Below, in pieces: positions 1 through 8,346 of a DNA stretch of 64,000 bases. The position numbers and the translations under genes are program-made. Each line of letters starts with the position of its first letter. Position 1 is the first letter of the stretch. Under the pieces are notes generated by a model. The model worked only from the letters and a program-made list of their open reading frames with translations. It was not told the DNA's origin and searched no databases. This DNA is from an uncultured Bacteroidales bacterium (GTDB taxonomy: Bacteria; Bacteroidota; Bacteroidia; Bacteroidales; Bacteroidaceae): positions 1 through 64,000 of the forward strand of contig CADBQP010000048.1 of NCBI GenBank assembly GCA_902796835.1, written 5' to 3'.

Positions 1-99
1 CTTGTTATCTCCCTTCGCTTTCGCCTCCCGGCCGGCTCGGAACTTTGTCCCTCGTGGCCGACGAGGCTGCTTTGGTCGTTGACAGCTCTGTCCTTGCGG

Positions 100-732
100 T
101 CATCGCTTGTTTACACTGACGTAGACGACGCTCTTTGTTTTGAAGTATTCATCGTCGAAGTAGTCGGAGAGTGTCCAGGTTTCGCTGCTGTTTTTGAAGG
201 GACGGAGTTCGGCTTGCAGGTCGCCGCCCTTGAGGCAGATGATGCCGTTGGGCAGTGCGTTGTGTCCGCCTGGGCGAATGTTTTTGCGCACGAGGCGGGC
301 CAACTCGCTGAGGTCGGTTACGGCGCGGCTTACGACGAAGTCGAACATCTGCCGTTCTTCCATGACGTTGCGGTGGGCCAGTGTAACGTTGTCGAGGCCT
401 ATGGCTTCGGCCACGGCGGTGCCCACTTTTATCTTCTTGCCCACACTGTCGATGAGGTGGAACTGGCTGTCGGGAAACATGATTGCCAGCGGTATGCCGG
501 GAAATCCGCCGCCGGTGCCAATGTCCATGATGGCTGTGTCGGGGCGAAAGCGTATGGCCTTAGCTATGCCGAGCGAGTGGAGCACGTGGTGGAGGTAGAG
601 GTTGTCGATGTCCTTGCGCGAAATGACGTTGATTTTAGCGTTCCAGTCGCGATAGAGGGCATCGAGGGCTGCAAATTGCTCAAGCTGGCGTGGCGTGAGG
701 TTAGGAAAGTGCTTGGTGATGGTTTCTATCAT
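100..732 (-). CDS. rsmG: 16S rRNA (guanine527-N7)-methyltransferase RsmG
   Basis: This 210-residue protein is a full-length RsmG, which uses SAM to methylate the N7 of G527 in 16S rRNA. The SAM-binding loop is visible at residues 70-81 (DIGTGGGFPGIP), preceded by the family signatures NVISRKD (35-41) and HVLHSL (49-54); the SRAV stretch and the ICLKGG segment follow. A longer open frame runs upstream, but the protein homology starts at the ATG at 732, and that ATG overlaps the stop of the preceding phosphatase gene by four bases (ATGA), so the two are translationally coupled. It is the last recognisable gene of the ygiQ-phosphatase-rsmG run before the window edge. The family assignment is very secure. 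Confidence 0.96.
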   Translation of the reverse strand: MIETITKHFPNLTPRQLEQFAALDALYRDWNAKINVISRKDIDNLYLHHVLHSLGIAKAIRFRPDTAIMDIGTGGGFPGIPLAIMFPDSQFHLIDSVGKKIKVGTAVAEAIGLDNVTLAHRNVMEERQMFDFVVSRAVTDLSELARLVRKNIRPGGHNALPNGIICLKGGDLQAELRPFKNSSETWTLSDYFDDEYFKTKSVVYVSVNKR

Positions 733-1550
733 AGCTGAATTTTTAGGAATGTTCGGTCGTCGAAAGAGTTGGCACCGCTCATCATGCCTTTTGTCGACAT
801 GTTTTCGTCGATGCACAAAGGGTCGCTCTCGAGCAGGCGTTTCAGGCTTTGCTCTGAGGCTTGGAGTGTGTCGCAGAGCAGCGGATAGCCGTCGGTGGCG
901 AGCACTATGTGTGAGGCTGTGCCCGTGGGGAGCACACGCACTTGGGCGGGATTGACGCGGCTGCCGTCGAGCACGGCATAGGCAAAGGGATTGTCGGTGC
1001 GTGTGTTTTGAAAGTGGCATTGCTCGCGCAGCCAGGTCATGATGTATTGGCGGCTGAGGTCATTGTGGCGCAGTTGGTCGATGGTGTGTCCGCAACCAAT
1101 GAGCCAATGGGCCACATCGCTGCGCACGTTGGCGAGCACTTTGTCGATGAGCTTAGGGTTGGAATAAGTAGTGCCGCCAAATCGACATTGGCAGTCGCCT
1201 ATGAGCCACACTTCGTTGCGCTCGCGGCTCAATATGGCGGCGCTGCACGTGAGCCTGTTTTCGGCCTGTTGCTGCATGTGAGGCGGCAGGTGATAGGTGT
1301 CGTAGGCCTTGTTGATGGCGTCGGTGAGCCATTCAAGGGCTTGGGCCATGGTTGATTGCGCCGGCATGGTGGCTATGGCTGCACACACGGTTTGCATGGC
1401 CACATAACCCGTGGTGTGTCCGCCCGGGCGCCAGGTTCCCTTCGACGTGGAGCCATCGACCACGGCTGCGAAACTACTGGTCACCACGAGGCCGTCTTCG
1501 CTTGCTCTGTCTGGGCTTTTGCTTTCTTGAAAGGTTTCTATAGCTCTCAT
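729..1550 (-). CDS. PPM-type (PP2C-like) protein phosphatase domain protein
   Basis: The 273-residue product shows degenerate PPM/PP2C phosphatase motifs in the right order: SEDG near the N-terminus, VVDGST (metal-binding DG), TCSAAILS, IGDCQCRFGG in place of the usual GDSR, LATDGYP, and DDRTFL at the C-terminus in place of DNxT. Metal-binding aspartates are therefore present, but several motifs are altered, so activity on phosphoserine/threonine is inferred rather than certain. The start chosen is the ATG at 1550, where the PPM homology begins. This start lies 77 nt inside the 3' end of ygiQ in another frame, and the stop overlaps the rsmG start by four bases. No partner kinase is visible in the window and the substrate is unknown. 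Confidence 0.8.
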   Translation of the reverse strand: MRAIETFQESKSPDRASEDGLVVTSSFAAVVDGSTSKGTWRPGGHTTGYVAMQTVCAAIATMPAQSTMAQALEWLTDAINKAYDTYHLPPHMQQQAENRLTCSAAILSRERNEVWLIGDCQCRFGGTTYSNPKLIDKVLANVRSDVAHWLIGCGHTIDQLRHNDLSRQYIMTWLREQCHFQNTRTDNPFAYAVLDGSRVNPAQVRVLPTGTASHIVLATDGYPLLCDTLQASEQSLKRLLESDPLCIDENMSTKGMMSGANSFDDRTFLKIQL

Positions 1551-3468
1551 GCTTGGCTGAGGTTTTCTGTTCGTATCGTTGGCTCCGCCTTGGGGTGTCC
1601 TGCGGGCCAAAAAGCTTTTCGATGAGGTCTGTGCGCTGCAGTTTTCGCAGGGCGGCAATGAGCTTGGGGCGCTCTTGGCTTTGATACCAGAAGAAGAACA
1701 TGCGTTGTCGCTGTTTTTCGTCGGGTGTCTTGGCTGAATATATGGGCTCCAGGGTGTAGGGATGCAGGCCCGAATACCACGTTTCGGTGCTCACGGTCAT
1801 GGGTGTGGGCGTGAAGTCTTGCACCTGTTCGAGTTTGAAGTCGAGGGCCTTGGTCTCGGTTGCGAGGGCCGCCATGTCTTCGTCGTGGCAGCCGGGGTGG
1901 GAGCTGATGAAGTAGGGGATTATTTGCTGATTGAGTCCGTGGCGGCGATTAATGTCGTCGAAAAGTTTCTTGAACTGGTGGAAGAGTTTGAACGAGGGCT
2001 TTCGCATGAGCTTCAGCACGGTGTCGGAAGTGTGTTCGGGAGCCACCTTGAGGCGTCCCGACACGTGGTGGCAAATCAGCTCTTCGGCATATTTTTGCTT
2101 TCCGTGGTCAATGGCTTCATTTCCGCTGCGATGCAGAATGAGGTCGTAGCGCACACCGCTTCCCACGAAGCTCTTTTTGATGCCGGGCAGCGAGTCGACG
2201 GCATGGTAGACGGCAAGGAGTGGCCGGTGGTCGGTGTTGAGGTTTTTGCAAATGGCCGGGTGAATGCAGCTGGGGCGTGCGCATTGCCGGCACAGGCTCA
2301 GGTCGTTGCCTCGCATGCCATACATGTTGGCCGACGGGCCGCCGAGGTCGGAGAGGTAGCCCTTGAAGTCGGGCATTTGGGCAACTTGTCTGACCTCGCG
2401 CAGTATGCTCTCCTTCGATCGGCTCATGATGAACTTTCCCTGGTGGGCCGAAATGGTGCAGAATGCGCAGCCTCCGAAGCATCCGCGGTGAAGGCAGACG
2501 GAGTGGCGTATCATTTCGTAGGCCGGTATGCGTTTGCCGCGATACTTGGGGTGGGGCATTCGTGTGTAGGGCAGATCGAACGAAGCATCTACCTGTTCGG
2601 TGGTGAGGGGCGGGTAGGGCGGAAAGACTACAAGCATGTTTGTCCCCACAGCCTGCAGCAGTCTGTGGGCCTCCATGCGGTTGCTCTCGGTTTCGATGTG
2701 CCTAAAGTTTTCGGCATATTTCCGTTTGTCGGCCAGGGCCTGTTCGTGGGAATGGAGCACTATGTCGTTAGGGCCAATGCCTTGGGGCACCTCGTCCTTG
2801 GTGCAGAGCATGACGGTTTGGCGCACGGGGTGACGGCGCAGCGTGGCCTTGAAGTCGGCTACAGTGCAATAGCTGTCGGGTCTGTGGTGCAGTATGCCGT
2901 CTTCCAGGCGCTGGCAGAGTTCGCTGATGGGCAGTTCGCCCATGCCGTAAATGAGCAGGTCGGCACCGCTGTCGCACAGGATGCTTGGCCGCACGCGTTC
3001 TTGCCAATAGTCGTAGTGGGTGAGCCGCCGTAGCGAGGCTTCTATGCCCCCGAGCACTACGGGCACGTCGGGATAGAGCTGTTTGAGAATTTGAGTATAG
3101 ACGATGGTGGGATATTCGGGGCGCATGTCGTGGCGGCCGTCGGGACTATAGGCATCTTCGGAGCGCAGACGGCGGGCTGCAGTGTACTTATTGACCATGG
3201 AGTCCATGGCCCCTGGTGCTATGCCGAAGAATAGGCGCGGTCTTCCCAATCGCTTGAAATCGCGGAAGTCGCCATGCCATGAGGGCTGCGGCACAATGGC
3301 CACGCGCCAGCCGTGAGCCTCGATGGTGCGGCCAATGACGGCAGCGCCAAAGGAGGGATGGTCCACATAGGCGTCGCCACTGAAGAGAATGACGTCTACA
3401 TAGTCCCAACCTCGCAGTTCGAGTTCTTTGCGGGTGGTTGGCAGCCAGTCGGTGAGGCGATATTCCAT
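1474..3468 (-). CDS. ygiQ: YgiQ family radical SAM protein
   Basis: The 664-residue protein is a YgiQ-type radical SAM enzyme; the family's reaction is not established. It has the N-terminal YgiQ region (TDWLPTTRKELELRGWDYVD) and the radical SAM cluster motif CxxxCxxC at Cys330, Cys334 and Cys337, followed by a second cysteine group (CRQCARPSCIHPAIC) typical of the family. The C-terminal 60 or so residues are a very basic, low-complexity tail (QSKRRRPRGDQ at the end). The last 77 nt overlap the start of the PPM phosphatase gene in a different frame, an unusually long overlap, so part of the basic tail may be dictated by the downstream gene. It follows the 99-residue hypothetical gene by 32 nt. 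Confidence 0.95.
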   Translation of the reverse strand: MEYRLTDWLPTTRKELELRGWDYVDVILFSGDAYVDHPSFGAAVIGRTIEAHGWRVAIVPQPSWHGDFRDFKRLGRPRLFFGIAPGAMDSMVNKYTAARRLRSEDAYSPDGRHDMRPEYPTIVYTQILKQLYPDVPVVLGGIEASLRRLTHYDYWQERVRPSILCDSGADLLIYGMGELPISELCQRLEDGILHHRPDSYCTVADFKATLRRHPVRQTVMLCTKDEVPQGIGPNDIVLHSHEQALADKRKYAENFRHIETESNRMEAHRLLQAVGTNMLVVFPPYPPLTTEQVDASFDLPYTRMPHPKYRGKRIPAYEMIRHSVCLHRGCFGGCAFCTISAHQGKFIMSRSKESILREVRQVAQMPDFKGYLSDLGGPSANMYGMRGNDLSLCRQCARPSCIHPAICKNLNTDHRPLLAVYHAVDSLPGIKKSFVGSGVRYDLILHRSGNEAIDHGKQKYAEELICHHVSGRLKVAPEHTSDTVLKLMRKPSFKLFHQFKKLFDDINRRHGLNQQIIPYFISSHPGCHDEDMAALATETKALDFKLEQVQDFTPTPMTVSTETWYSGLHPYTLEPIYSAKTPDEKQRQRMFFFWYQSQERPKLIAALRKLQRTDLIEKLFGPQDTPRRSQRYEQKTSAKHESYRNLSRKQKPRQSKRRRPRGDQ

Positions 3469-3500
3469 CGTGTTGTGGTGCTTGTGGGTTGAGCAATAAT

Positions 3501-3800
3501 TTATTCCATGGGCGTTTGGGCCTTGCTCAGCTCAATGAGCTTGGCCAGGCCAAAGGCTTTCATGTCGTTGTGATAGACCACGTCGATGCAAAGGTCGAGA
3601 AGGTCTTTGCTGTCTTCGTGCGACGAGGCTATCATGCTGCGAATGCGCATTTTGAGTTTGTCGAGCGTCTCTTCTGTGACATAGCCAGTGGAGTCGATGA
3701 GCCCGGAGAGCAGGTTGTATTTTTTCAGAGTGGCCAGATGTTCGTCGCTCACTTGCATGGAGCGGCTGCCTTTGGCATTGAGTTGAATAGTGTATTCCAT
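3501..3800 (-). CDS. Conserved hypothetical protein, 99 aa
   Basis: I do not recognise a named family. The protein is soluble, helical and acidic to neutral, with no signal peptide, cysteine motif or membrane segment. Composition and codon use match its neighbours. It sits 47 nt after the amidase-golvesin gene and 32 nt before ygiQ on the same strand, so it is probably cotranscribed with ygiQ. The start is the ATG at 3800; no alternative is better. Confidence 0.7.
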   Translation of the reverse strand: MEYTIQLNAKGSRSMQVSDEHLATLKKYNLLSGLIDSTGYVTEETLDKLKMRIRSMIASSHEDSKDLLDLCIDVVYHNDMKAFGLAKLIELSKAQTPME

Positions 3801-3847
3801 TGTGTGTGGTTTGGAAAAGGTTTTAAGTTAAGACTTAACAGTGTGTT

Positions 3848-6800
3848 TCAGTTTTGACCAAGCAAGAATTTCACTATGGCTCTCATGGCCATGCTGCGCT
3901 CGTAGTCAGTGCGTATGGCTTCAAGGGGAAATCCCATGCAGATGGCTCGGCGCTTGCCATCTTGCAGGGCAATGCCCGCCGGCTGTCCGTCTGCATAGGC
4001 AAAGGCCGTGAAGGCTGCCTTGCTGGCGGGTTGGAGCACGTCGGGATGCTGCACGGCATAGATGGAGTCGCTGACGGTGCGCTGAATGTGGAGTGTGGTT
4101 CCGAGGGCCGTAATGGCATCGTTGTTGGGAAGCGTGTCGTTCACGGCCGTTTGCTGGCAACGATAACCCAAAGTGTGGGCGCAGAAGGCCTGCTCGTCGG
4201 GCTGCTGCATGTCGCTGCCTATATAGGCGCCGCTCACCAGCAGATGGCCGCCATTGTCGGCAAAGTGGGCAAGGAGGTTGCGCGTGGCTGGTGGAAAAGT
4301 CTTGAAAGTGCGCGAATTGTAGGGCACGTCGCGTTGCAGTCCGCAAAGGTAATCGATAATGTCGAAATCCTCGGTTTGTTTTCGTTCCATGTGCTCAAAG
4401 GCCTCGCGGCTGCACGACGAAATGCTGATACCCGCAAGTGTAGCTGCGGCTTGGGCGTGGGTGGCAGTGTGGGCGAAGGTGTTGCCGGCAAGGGCCTTGC
4501 CCTCGAGTTCGCTACTGCTGTATCCGTGAGCATTGGGACCTTCGGAATCTGAAGCCAGGGGCGAGAAATTTAGTTGTTGTCCGCACAACGAGGAGTTGCT
4601 GACATAGGGCACGCCATAGTCGCGCTGAATGTCGAACCCGACGCTGTCGGGGCTGGTGAGTGTGGCCGGCCCGCTCACACGGTCGAAGGCATTGACAATG
4701 AGCAGTCGGTGTTGCCCACCGGGGGCCTTATAGACGCTGAGCACTTCGGAGGGGAAACTCTCGCCGCCATCGTTGACGGCAGTAATGCGGAAGTCATAGC
4801 GTAGGCCAGGTGCAACGGGGCAGGAAAAGTGAGTGTGTCTGCCTATGAGCACCCCCTGGTCGAAGTCTCCATTGTCGATGCGTGTGTAAACGATGTATCC
4901 TGTGGGCTCGGCGCTAGGCTCAAGTTTGTCGTCGGTAGGTTGCCAACTCAGTTCGGCTTCTCTGCCGTCGGGCGAGAGCATGGCTTGAAATTGACGAACG
5001 GGCAGAGGTTGCACCACGGGCGTGCCTAAATCGTGTTGACGATACACGTATCGGAGCAACGCTTTGTAGACACTCCGGGCCAGGAGAAATTTGAAATGCG
5101 GGTCGTGGCCGTATTTCATGTCGTCGAAATTCTGATGCGACAGGGTTTCGAGAATGGCTGCCGGCACGTTGGGCGTGCGTGTCTCGCCATAGTTGCGGTC
5201 CCACACCTCGCGGCGTTTCCATTCGGGATATCCACTGCGGGAGAGATCGTGGTGGATTGTAGAGAGAAGTTCATCGGCAAAATCGTAGGAAGCCATTCGC
5301 GAGATGCCGCTGACGTAGCGGGTGTTTTGCTCATGGTCTATTGTGGTTGAAATGCCAAGAGTTCCCACCACATTGGGGCGCTGGCGGCGTCCGGCGTCGC
5401 TGTGAACAGCCAGCGAGAGCTCGAAAGGAATGCCCAATCCAGCCTTTCCGGGCTGATAGATGCTGCCGCCACTCATGTAATTGAGCATGTGGCTACGCGA
5501 ACGTATGTCGTCGTTGTAGTCGTTGGTGCCGCGGTCTTGATTGAAGAGCGTGTCGGGCACGCCACACCACTGAGCGTGGTAGCGCGCTCCCTCCAGGAAT
5601 CGGGGAAGTCCGCTCGTGAGCCCATTGCGCAGCGACATTCCCATGCCTCCTCCGAAGTAGGCCGCGTCGGCACAGACAATGCCCTTTTGGTTGCTCTGAT
5701 TGTAGAGAACCACGCTGCCTCGCTCGCTGTGAAAGCCTTCATCGAAAAGATAGGTGCCGAGATAGGCCCACGTGCCGCCGCCCATTTGCTGGTTTACGTG
5801 CAGGCGGGTGGTGCCGCCAAGGTGGCGGACTTCATAGAGCGCATCGCTCACACTCTGGGGCAATGTCTGGTAGCTCACGTAGACAGCGTAGCGTCCGCGT
5901 TGAGGAATGTGGGGTGTCCATTGTGCCTGAGCCGTGGCAGAGGGTTGGGTGGCTACAATGCGGGCTGTTCCGTTCAGAAAAGGATTGAGAGTGTCGTTGA
6001 GCACTGGGCCGGGATTCTTGAATCCTGCAGCAAAGTAGTCTCGCCACGCGGCATTCTCCGGGGCTATTTCAGAATAGATGCCCTGCATGGTTGCCGTGTC
6101 GTTGTCGACTACGCAGCGATGGTGGTTTGCATCGCGCTCTCGGGGAGTAGCAACTATGGCTCCCGCATTTTCGAGCATGGGAATGAGATAGGGCAGAACG
6201 ATGGATTGTGTGAAAAGGTCCTCGGTGGTGCAAAATAGGCGGGGGCGTTGCCAACTCCAGTATCCGGTGGCGTTTTTATAGTACTTGCCGTGGCTGGGAC
6301 TAATAAAGAGGTGGCGTCCTTTGAGGCCGTGCTTTGGATGATGGGGCTTCGAAAGGTTTTCAATCCAGGGCATACCATGATAGTCAATGTTGTTCCACTT
6401 TCGTTCAAGGTCGAGTTGGCGTTTACGTCGGGCATTTGGAATGCACTCGCTGAGGCTTCGGCCGCGTTTGTCGAACATCTGGATTTCGTAGCGGGCCATG
6501 CTGTCGGGAAGAAGGCGGGCAAGTTCGCCCGAAACATCCTTCAGCAGATTGGCAGTGAGCGCTTGTCCGCAAAAAGCTTCGTTGGGGAAAACATAAACCA
6601 CTTTAAGGCTGTCGGAAACGCGTATGCTGTCTAACCGAATGGCCTGAGTCGGTGCGTAGCCAGCCTGCTTATAATTCATGAAGTAATTCTCGAACTCATA
6701 CTTCAGAACACCTTGACTATAAGCATCTTGAGAAGCTAATGTAAGGGCAGTTGAAACTATCGCGAAAGTACGTTTGGCGTTGCCGTCTTTACGAAAAAAA

Positions 6801-6871
6801 GAAGCGGCTTTGCCACCGAAGGCAAAAGCCGCCGCTACATGTTTTGTTAGAATTGTTATAGGATTATGCAT
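3848..6871 (-). CDS. Secreted N-acetylmuramoyl-L-alanine amidase-like protein with inserted golvesin-type domain and FN3
   Basis: The 1007-residue protein matches the large Bacteroidetes proteins often annotated xanthan lyase. An Amidase_3-like zinc site is split along the chain: SPSH (His194), then TTED (Glu217) followed by an LENAG..V..TPRERD stretch, then AVHSDAG (His490), then ILETLSHQN (Glu575). A golvesin/xanthan-lyase C-terminal-type beta domain (about residues 300-410) is inserted between the second and third motifs. A fibronectin type III-like domain (about 620-715) follows, and the last 290 residues resemble a GATase/DJ-1-like fold (LLVSGAYIGSD). A signal-peptide-like segment lies at about residues 34-53 (TFAIVSTALTLAS, then AYSQ). 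Cleavage of peptidoglycan stem peptides is inferred from the zinc ligands. The only usable start before the signal region is ATG 6871, which overlaps the acyltransferase stop by 8 nt; a terminator-like hairpin lies inside this 5' part. Confidence 0.82.
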   Translation of the reverse strand: MHNPITILTKHVAAAFAFGGKAASFFRKDGNAKRTFAIVSTALTLASQDAYSQGVLKYEFENYFMNYKQAGYAPTQAIRLDSIRVSDSLKVVYVFPNEAFCGQALTANLLKDVSGELARLLPDSMARYEIQMFDKRGRSLSECIPNARRKRQLDLERKWNNIDYHGMPWIENLSKPHHPKHGLKGRHLFISPSHGKYYKNATGYWSWQRPRLFCTTEDLFTQSIVLPYLIPMLENAGAIVATPRERDANHHRCVVDNDTATMQGIYSEIAPENAAWRDYFAAGFKNPGPVLNDTLNPFLNGTARIVATQPSATAQAQWTPHIPQRGRYAVYVSYQTLPQSVSDALYEVRHLGGTTRLHVNQQMGGGTWAYLGTYLFDEGFHSERGSVVLYNQSNQKGIVCADAAYFGGGMGMSLRNGLTSGLPRFLEGARYHAQWCGVPDTLFNQDRGTNDYNDDIRSRSHMLNYMSGGSIYQPGKAGLGIPFELSLAVHSDAGRRQRPNVVGTLGISTTIDHEQNTRYVSGISRMASYDFADELLSTIHHDLSRSGYPEWKRREVWDRNYGETRTPNVPAAILETLSHQNFDDMKYGHDPHFKFLLARSVYKALLRYVYRQHDLGTPVVQPLPVRQFQAMLSPDGREAELSWQPTDDKLEPSAEPTGYIVYTRIDNGDFDQGVLIGRHTHFSCPVAPGLRYDFRITAVNDGGESFPSEVLSVYKAPGGQHRLLIVNAFDRVSGPATLTSPDSVGFDIQRDYGVPYVSNSSLCGQQLNFSPLASDSEGPNAHGYSSSELEGKALAGNTFAHTATHAQAAATLAGISISSCSREAFEHMERKQTEDFDIIDYLCGLQRDVPYNSRTFKTFPPATRNLLAHFADNGGHLLVSGAYIGSDMQQPDEQAFCAHTLGYRCQQTAVNDTLPNNDAITALGTTLHIQRTVSDSIYAVQHPDVLQPASKAAFTAFAYADGQPAGIALQDGKRRAICMGFPLEAIRTDYERSMAMRAIVKFLLGQN
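6804..6832 (-). terminator. Terminator-like hairpin inside the 5' end of the amidase gene
   Basis: Read on the minus strand, a GC-rich stem (GCGGCTTTTGCC pairing with GGCAAAGCCGC, one bulge) closed by a TTCGGT loop is followed by a run of seven T. It lies about 30 nt after the stop of the PlsC-like gene and before the signal-peptide coding part of the amidase. It could end the upstream transcript or attenuate the amidase. The structure is seen directly; the function is inferred. Confidence 0.6.
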
Positions 6872-7421
6872 TGACTGCAAAGTTTTCTGGATGTTTTGCC
6901 TTGCCTTCGAATTGTGAGAAGTATTGTTTTATTTCCTTGATGTCACTTTCCACGTTGCCCGTGGGCCACACCTCTTTGGTGGCGACGATGCGTTTGCCAG
7001 CGTAGTCTATGCCAATGAGCTGTATGGGCAGTTTGGCTTTAAGGGCAATGAAGTAGAACCCAAGCTTCCATTCTTCCTTGCGCCGGCGCGTTCCTTCGGG
7101 CGTGATTGCCAGTTCGAAATGGGGTTCACTTTGTGCCAATTCGGCCAAATGGTCTGTGAGGCTTGTGTGGCGCTTGCGGTCGACAGGTATGCCGCCCATG
7201 CGCTTGAGTACGCATCCTAAAGGCCAAAAAAACCACTCGCGTTTCATAAGAAAGCGTGCCCTGCGACCCAAGGCTGCATAGTAGCATTCGCCAAGCAGGA
7301 AGTCCCAGTTACTCGTGTGGGGAGCTACGGCGATAATGCACTTGTCGCGTCGCTCTATGGTATACTCCTCTTTCCAACCAAGGTGATCGAAAAGAAGCCA
7401 TTTGCAAAACTTTTGTAACAT
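6864..7421 (-). CDS. Lysophospholipid acyltransferase family protein (PlsC-like)
   Basis: The 185-residue protein carries the glycerolipid acyltransferase HxxxxD box (APHTSNWD, about residues 34-41) and the second family motif TPEGTRRRKEEWKLG. It belongs to the short 1-acyl-sn-glycerol-3-phosphate acyltransferase relatives, which move an acyl chain from a thioester donor to a lipid acceptor at the inner membrane face. The acceptor cannot be told from sequence; an aminolipid or lysophosphatidate is possible. It starts at ATG 7421, after the 87-residue gene, and its stop overlaps the amidase start. Confidence 0.88.
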   Translation of the reverse strand: MLQKFCKWLLFDHLGWKEEYTIERRDKCIIAVAPHTSNWDFLLGECYYAALGRRARFLMKREWFFWPLGCVLKRMGGIPVDRKRHTSLTDHLAELAQSEPHFELAITPEGTRRRKEEWKLGFYFIALKAKLPIQLIGIDYAGKRIVATKEVWPTGNVESDIKEIKQYFSQFEGKAKHPENFAVNA

Positions 7422-7450
7422 GTCTGTTTGCCTATTTCTTTGTGCTTTGC

Positions 7451-7714
7451 TCAGAGAGCTTTGATGCGTTCAGCAATGTCAGACGTGTTTTTCAAAAATT
7501 CTTCGGCCAGTTTCTTATAGAAAAGTTTCACAGACCCCGGCTCTGTATGGCTGATGCGTTGAATGAAGTCTTGCTCCATCGAAGTGATGTCATTGATAAT
7601 TTGGTGTGCTGCCTCTTGATTGGTTTCTTCAATCATGCAGAGTGACAGCGCATCGAGGAGTAATGATTCGGAAATGGCATGTATTGCCTTTTTGAGTTGA
7701 CGTCGTGTAGCCAT
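7451..7714 (-). CDS. Conserved hypothetical protein, 87 aa
   Basis: This small, mostly helical soluble protein has no motif that I recognise. It lies between the gamma subunit gene of the 2-oxoacid oxidoreductase (38 nt upstream) and the PlsC-like gene (29 nt downstream), all on the same strand, and may be a late member of that operon. It starts at ATG 7714. There is no signal peptide, membrane segment or cysteine cluster. Confidence 0.7.
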   Translation of the reverse strand: MATRRQLKKAIHAISESLLLDALSLCMIEETNQEAAHQIINDITSMEQDFIQRISHTEPGSVKLFYKKLAEEFLKNTSDIAERIKAL

Positions 7715-7752
7715 GAGTGGTTTTTGGATTTTAGGGGTTTAGAGTAGTTTTT

Positions 7753-8295
7753 TTATACCTTTTTGATGATTTCCATTCCTTTGAGGATGGCTTGCTCGTT
7801 CATGGGCAGGAGGTCCCAGTGGCGCTCAGGCAGCGACTTTCGGAGAGCTTTCATCACGTTTTCTATCGTAACAATGGGATGCAGTTTGAGCAGTCCGCCC
7901 AATACAAACATGTTGAAGCACTTCATGAGTTTGAGCTCAGCAGCCGTTTCCATGGCATTGATGCACCAGGTGTTTATATCGGAACGAGTGGGCTGCTCTG
8001 CAATTCCGAAACTGTCGAAAATGATGTCGCCTCCGGGCTTCACCTTGCCTTGAAACTTCTCGAGCGATGGCTGATTGAGCACGATGGCAGTGTCGTAAGA
8101 ACTGAGAATGGGCGAGGAAATGGGTTTGTCGCTCACGATGACGGTTACGTTGGCTGTTCCGCCGCGTTGTTCGGGGCCATAAGCAGGCATCCACGTGACT
8201 TCTTTGCCCTCCATCAGGCCAGCATAGGCTAAAATTTTTCCCATTGAGAGCACTCCTTGTCCGCCAAAGCCAGAAATGATTATTTCGTGTTTCAT
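7753..8295 (-). CDS. korC: 2-oxoacid:ferredoxin oxidoreductase gamma subunit (KorC/VorC type)
   Basis: The 180-residue protein is the gamma subunit of a four-gene 2-oxoacid:acceptor oxidoreductase. The N-terminal glycine-rich motif ISGFGGQGVLSMGKILA and the PAYGPEQRGGTANVTVIVS segment are diagnostic of the POR/KOR gamma family. With the alpha, beta and ferredoxin-like subunits encoded upstream it oxidatively decarboxylates a 2-oxoacid to an acyl-CoA and reduces ferredoxin. Substrate preference (2-oxoglutarate, or branched-chain 2-oxoacids as in VorABCD) cannot be fixed from sequence. It starts at ATG 8295, 51 nt after the beta subunit gene. Confidence 0.93.
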   Translation of the reverse strand: MKHEIIISGFGGQGVLSMGKILAYAGLMEGKEVTWMPAYGPEQRGGTANVTVIVSDKPISSPILSSYDTAIVLNQPSLEKFQGKVKPGGDIIFDSFGIAEQPTRSDINTWCINAMETAAELKLMKCFNMFVLGGLLKLHPIVTIENVMKALRKSLPERHWDLLPMNEQAILKGMEIIKKV

Positions 8296-8346
8296 GAGTT
8301 TTGAGAATGTCTATGAAATATGTGGTTAACTTGCTTGAGCAACTTG

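Noticed and set aside
5..103. 32-codon frame starting ATG at 103 (overlapping the rsmG stop as ATGA)
   Set aside because: The product is short and low-complexity with no hydrophobic or conserved pattern; the overlap alone is weak evidence.
1762..3033. 423-codon plus-strand open frame opposite ygiQ
   Set aside because: It is antisense to a clear radical SAM gene, with no motif or start context; it is a shadow of codon bias.
5402..6238. 278-codon plus-strand open frame opposite the amidase gene
   Set aside because: The amidase frame holds catalytic motifs across this stretch; the opposite frame has none.
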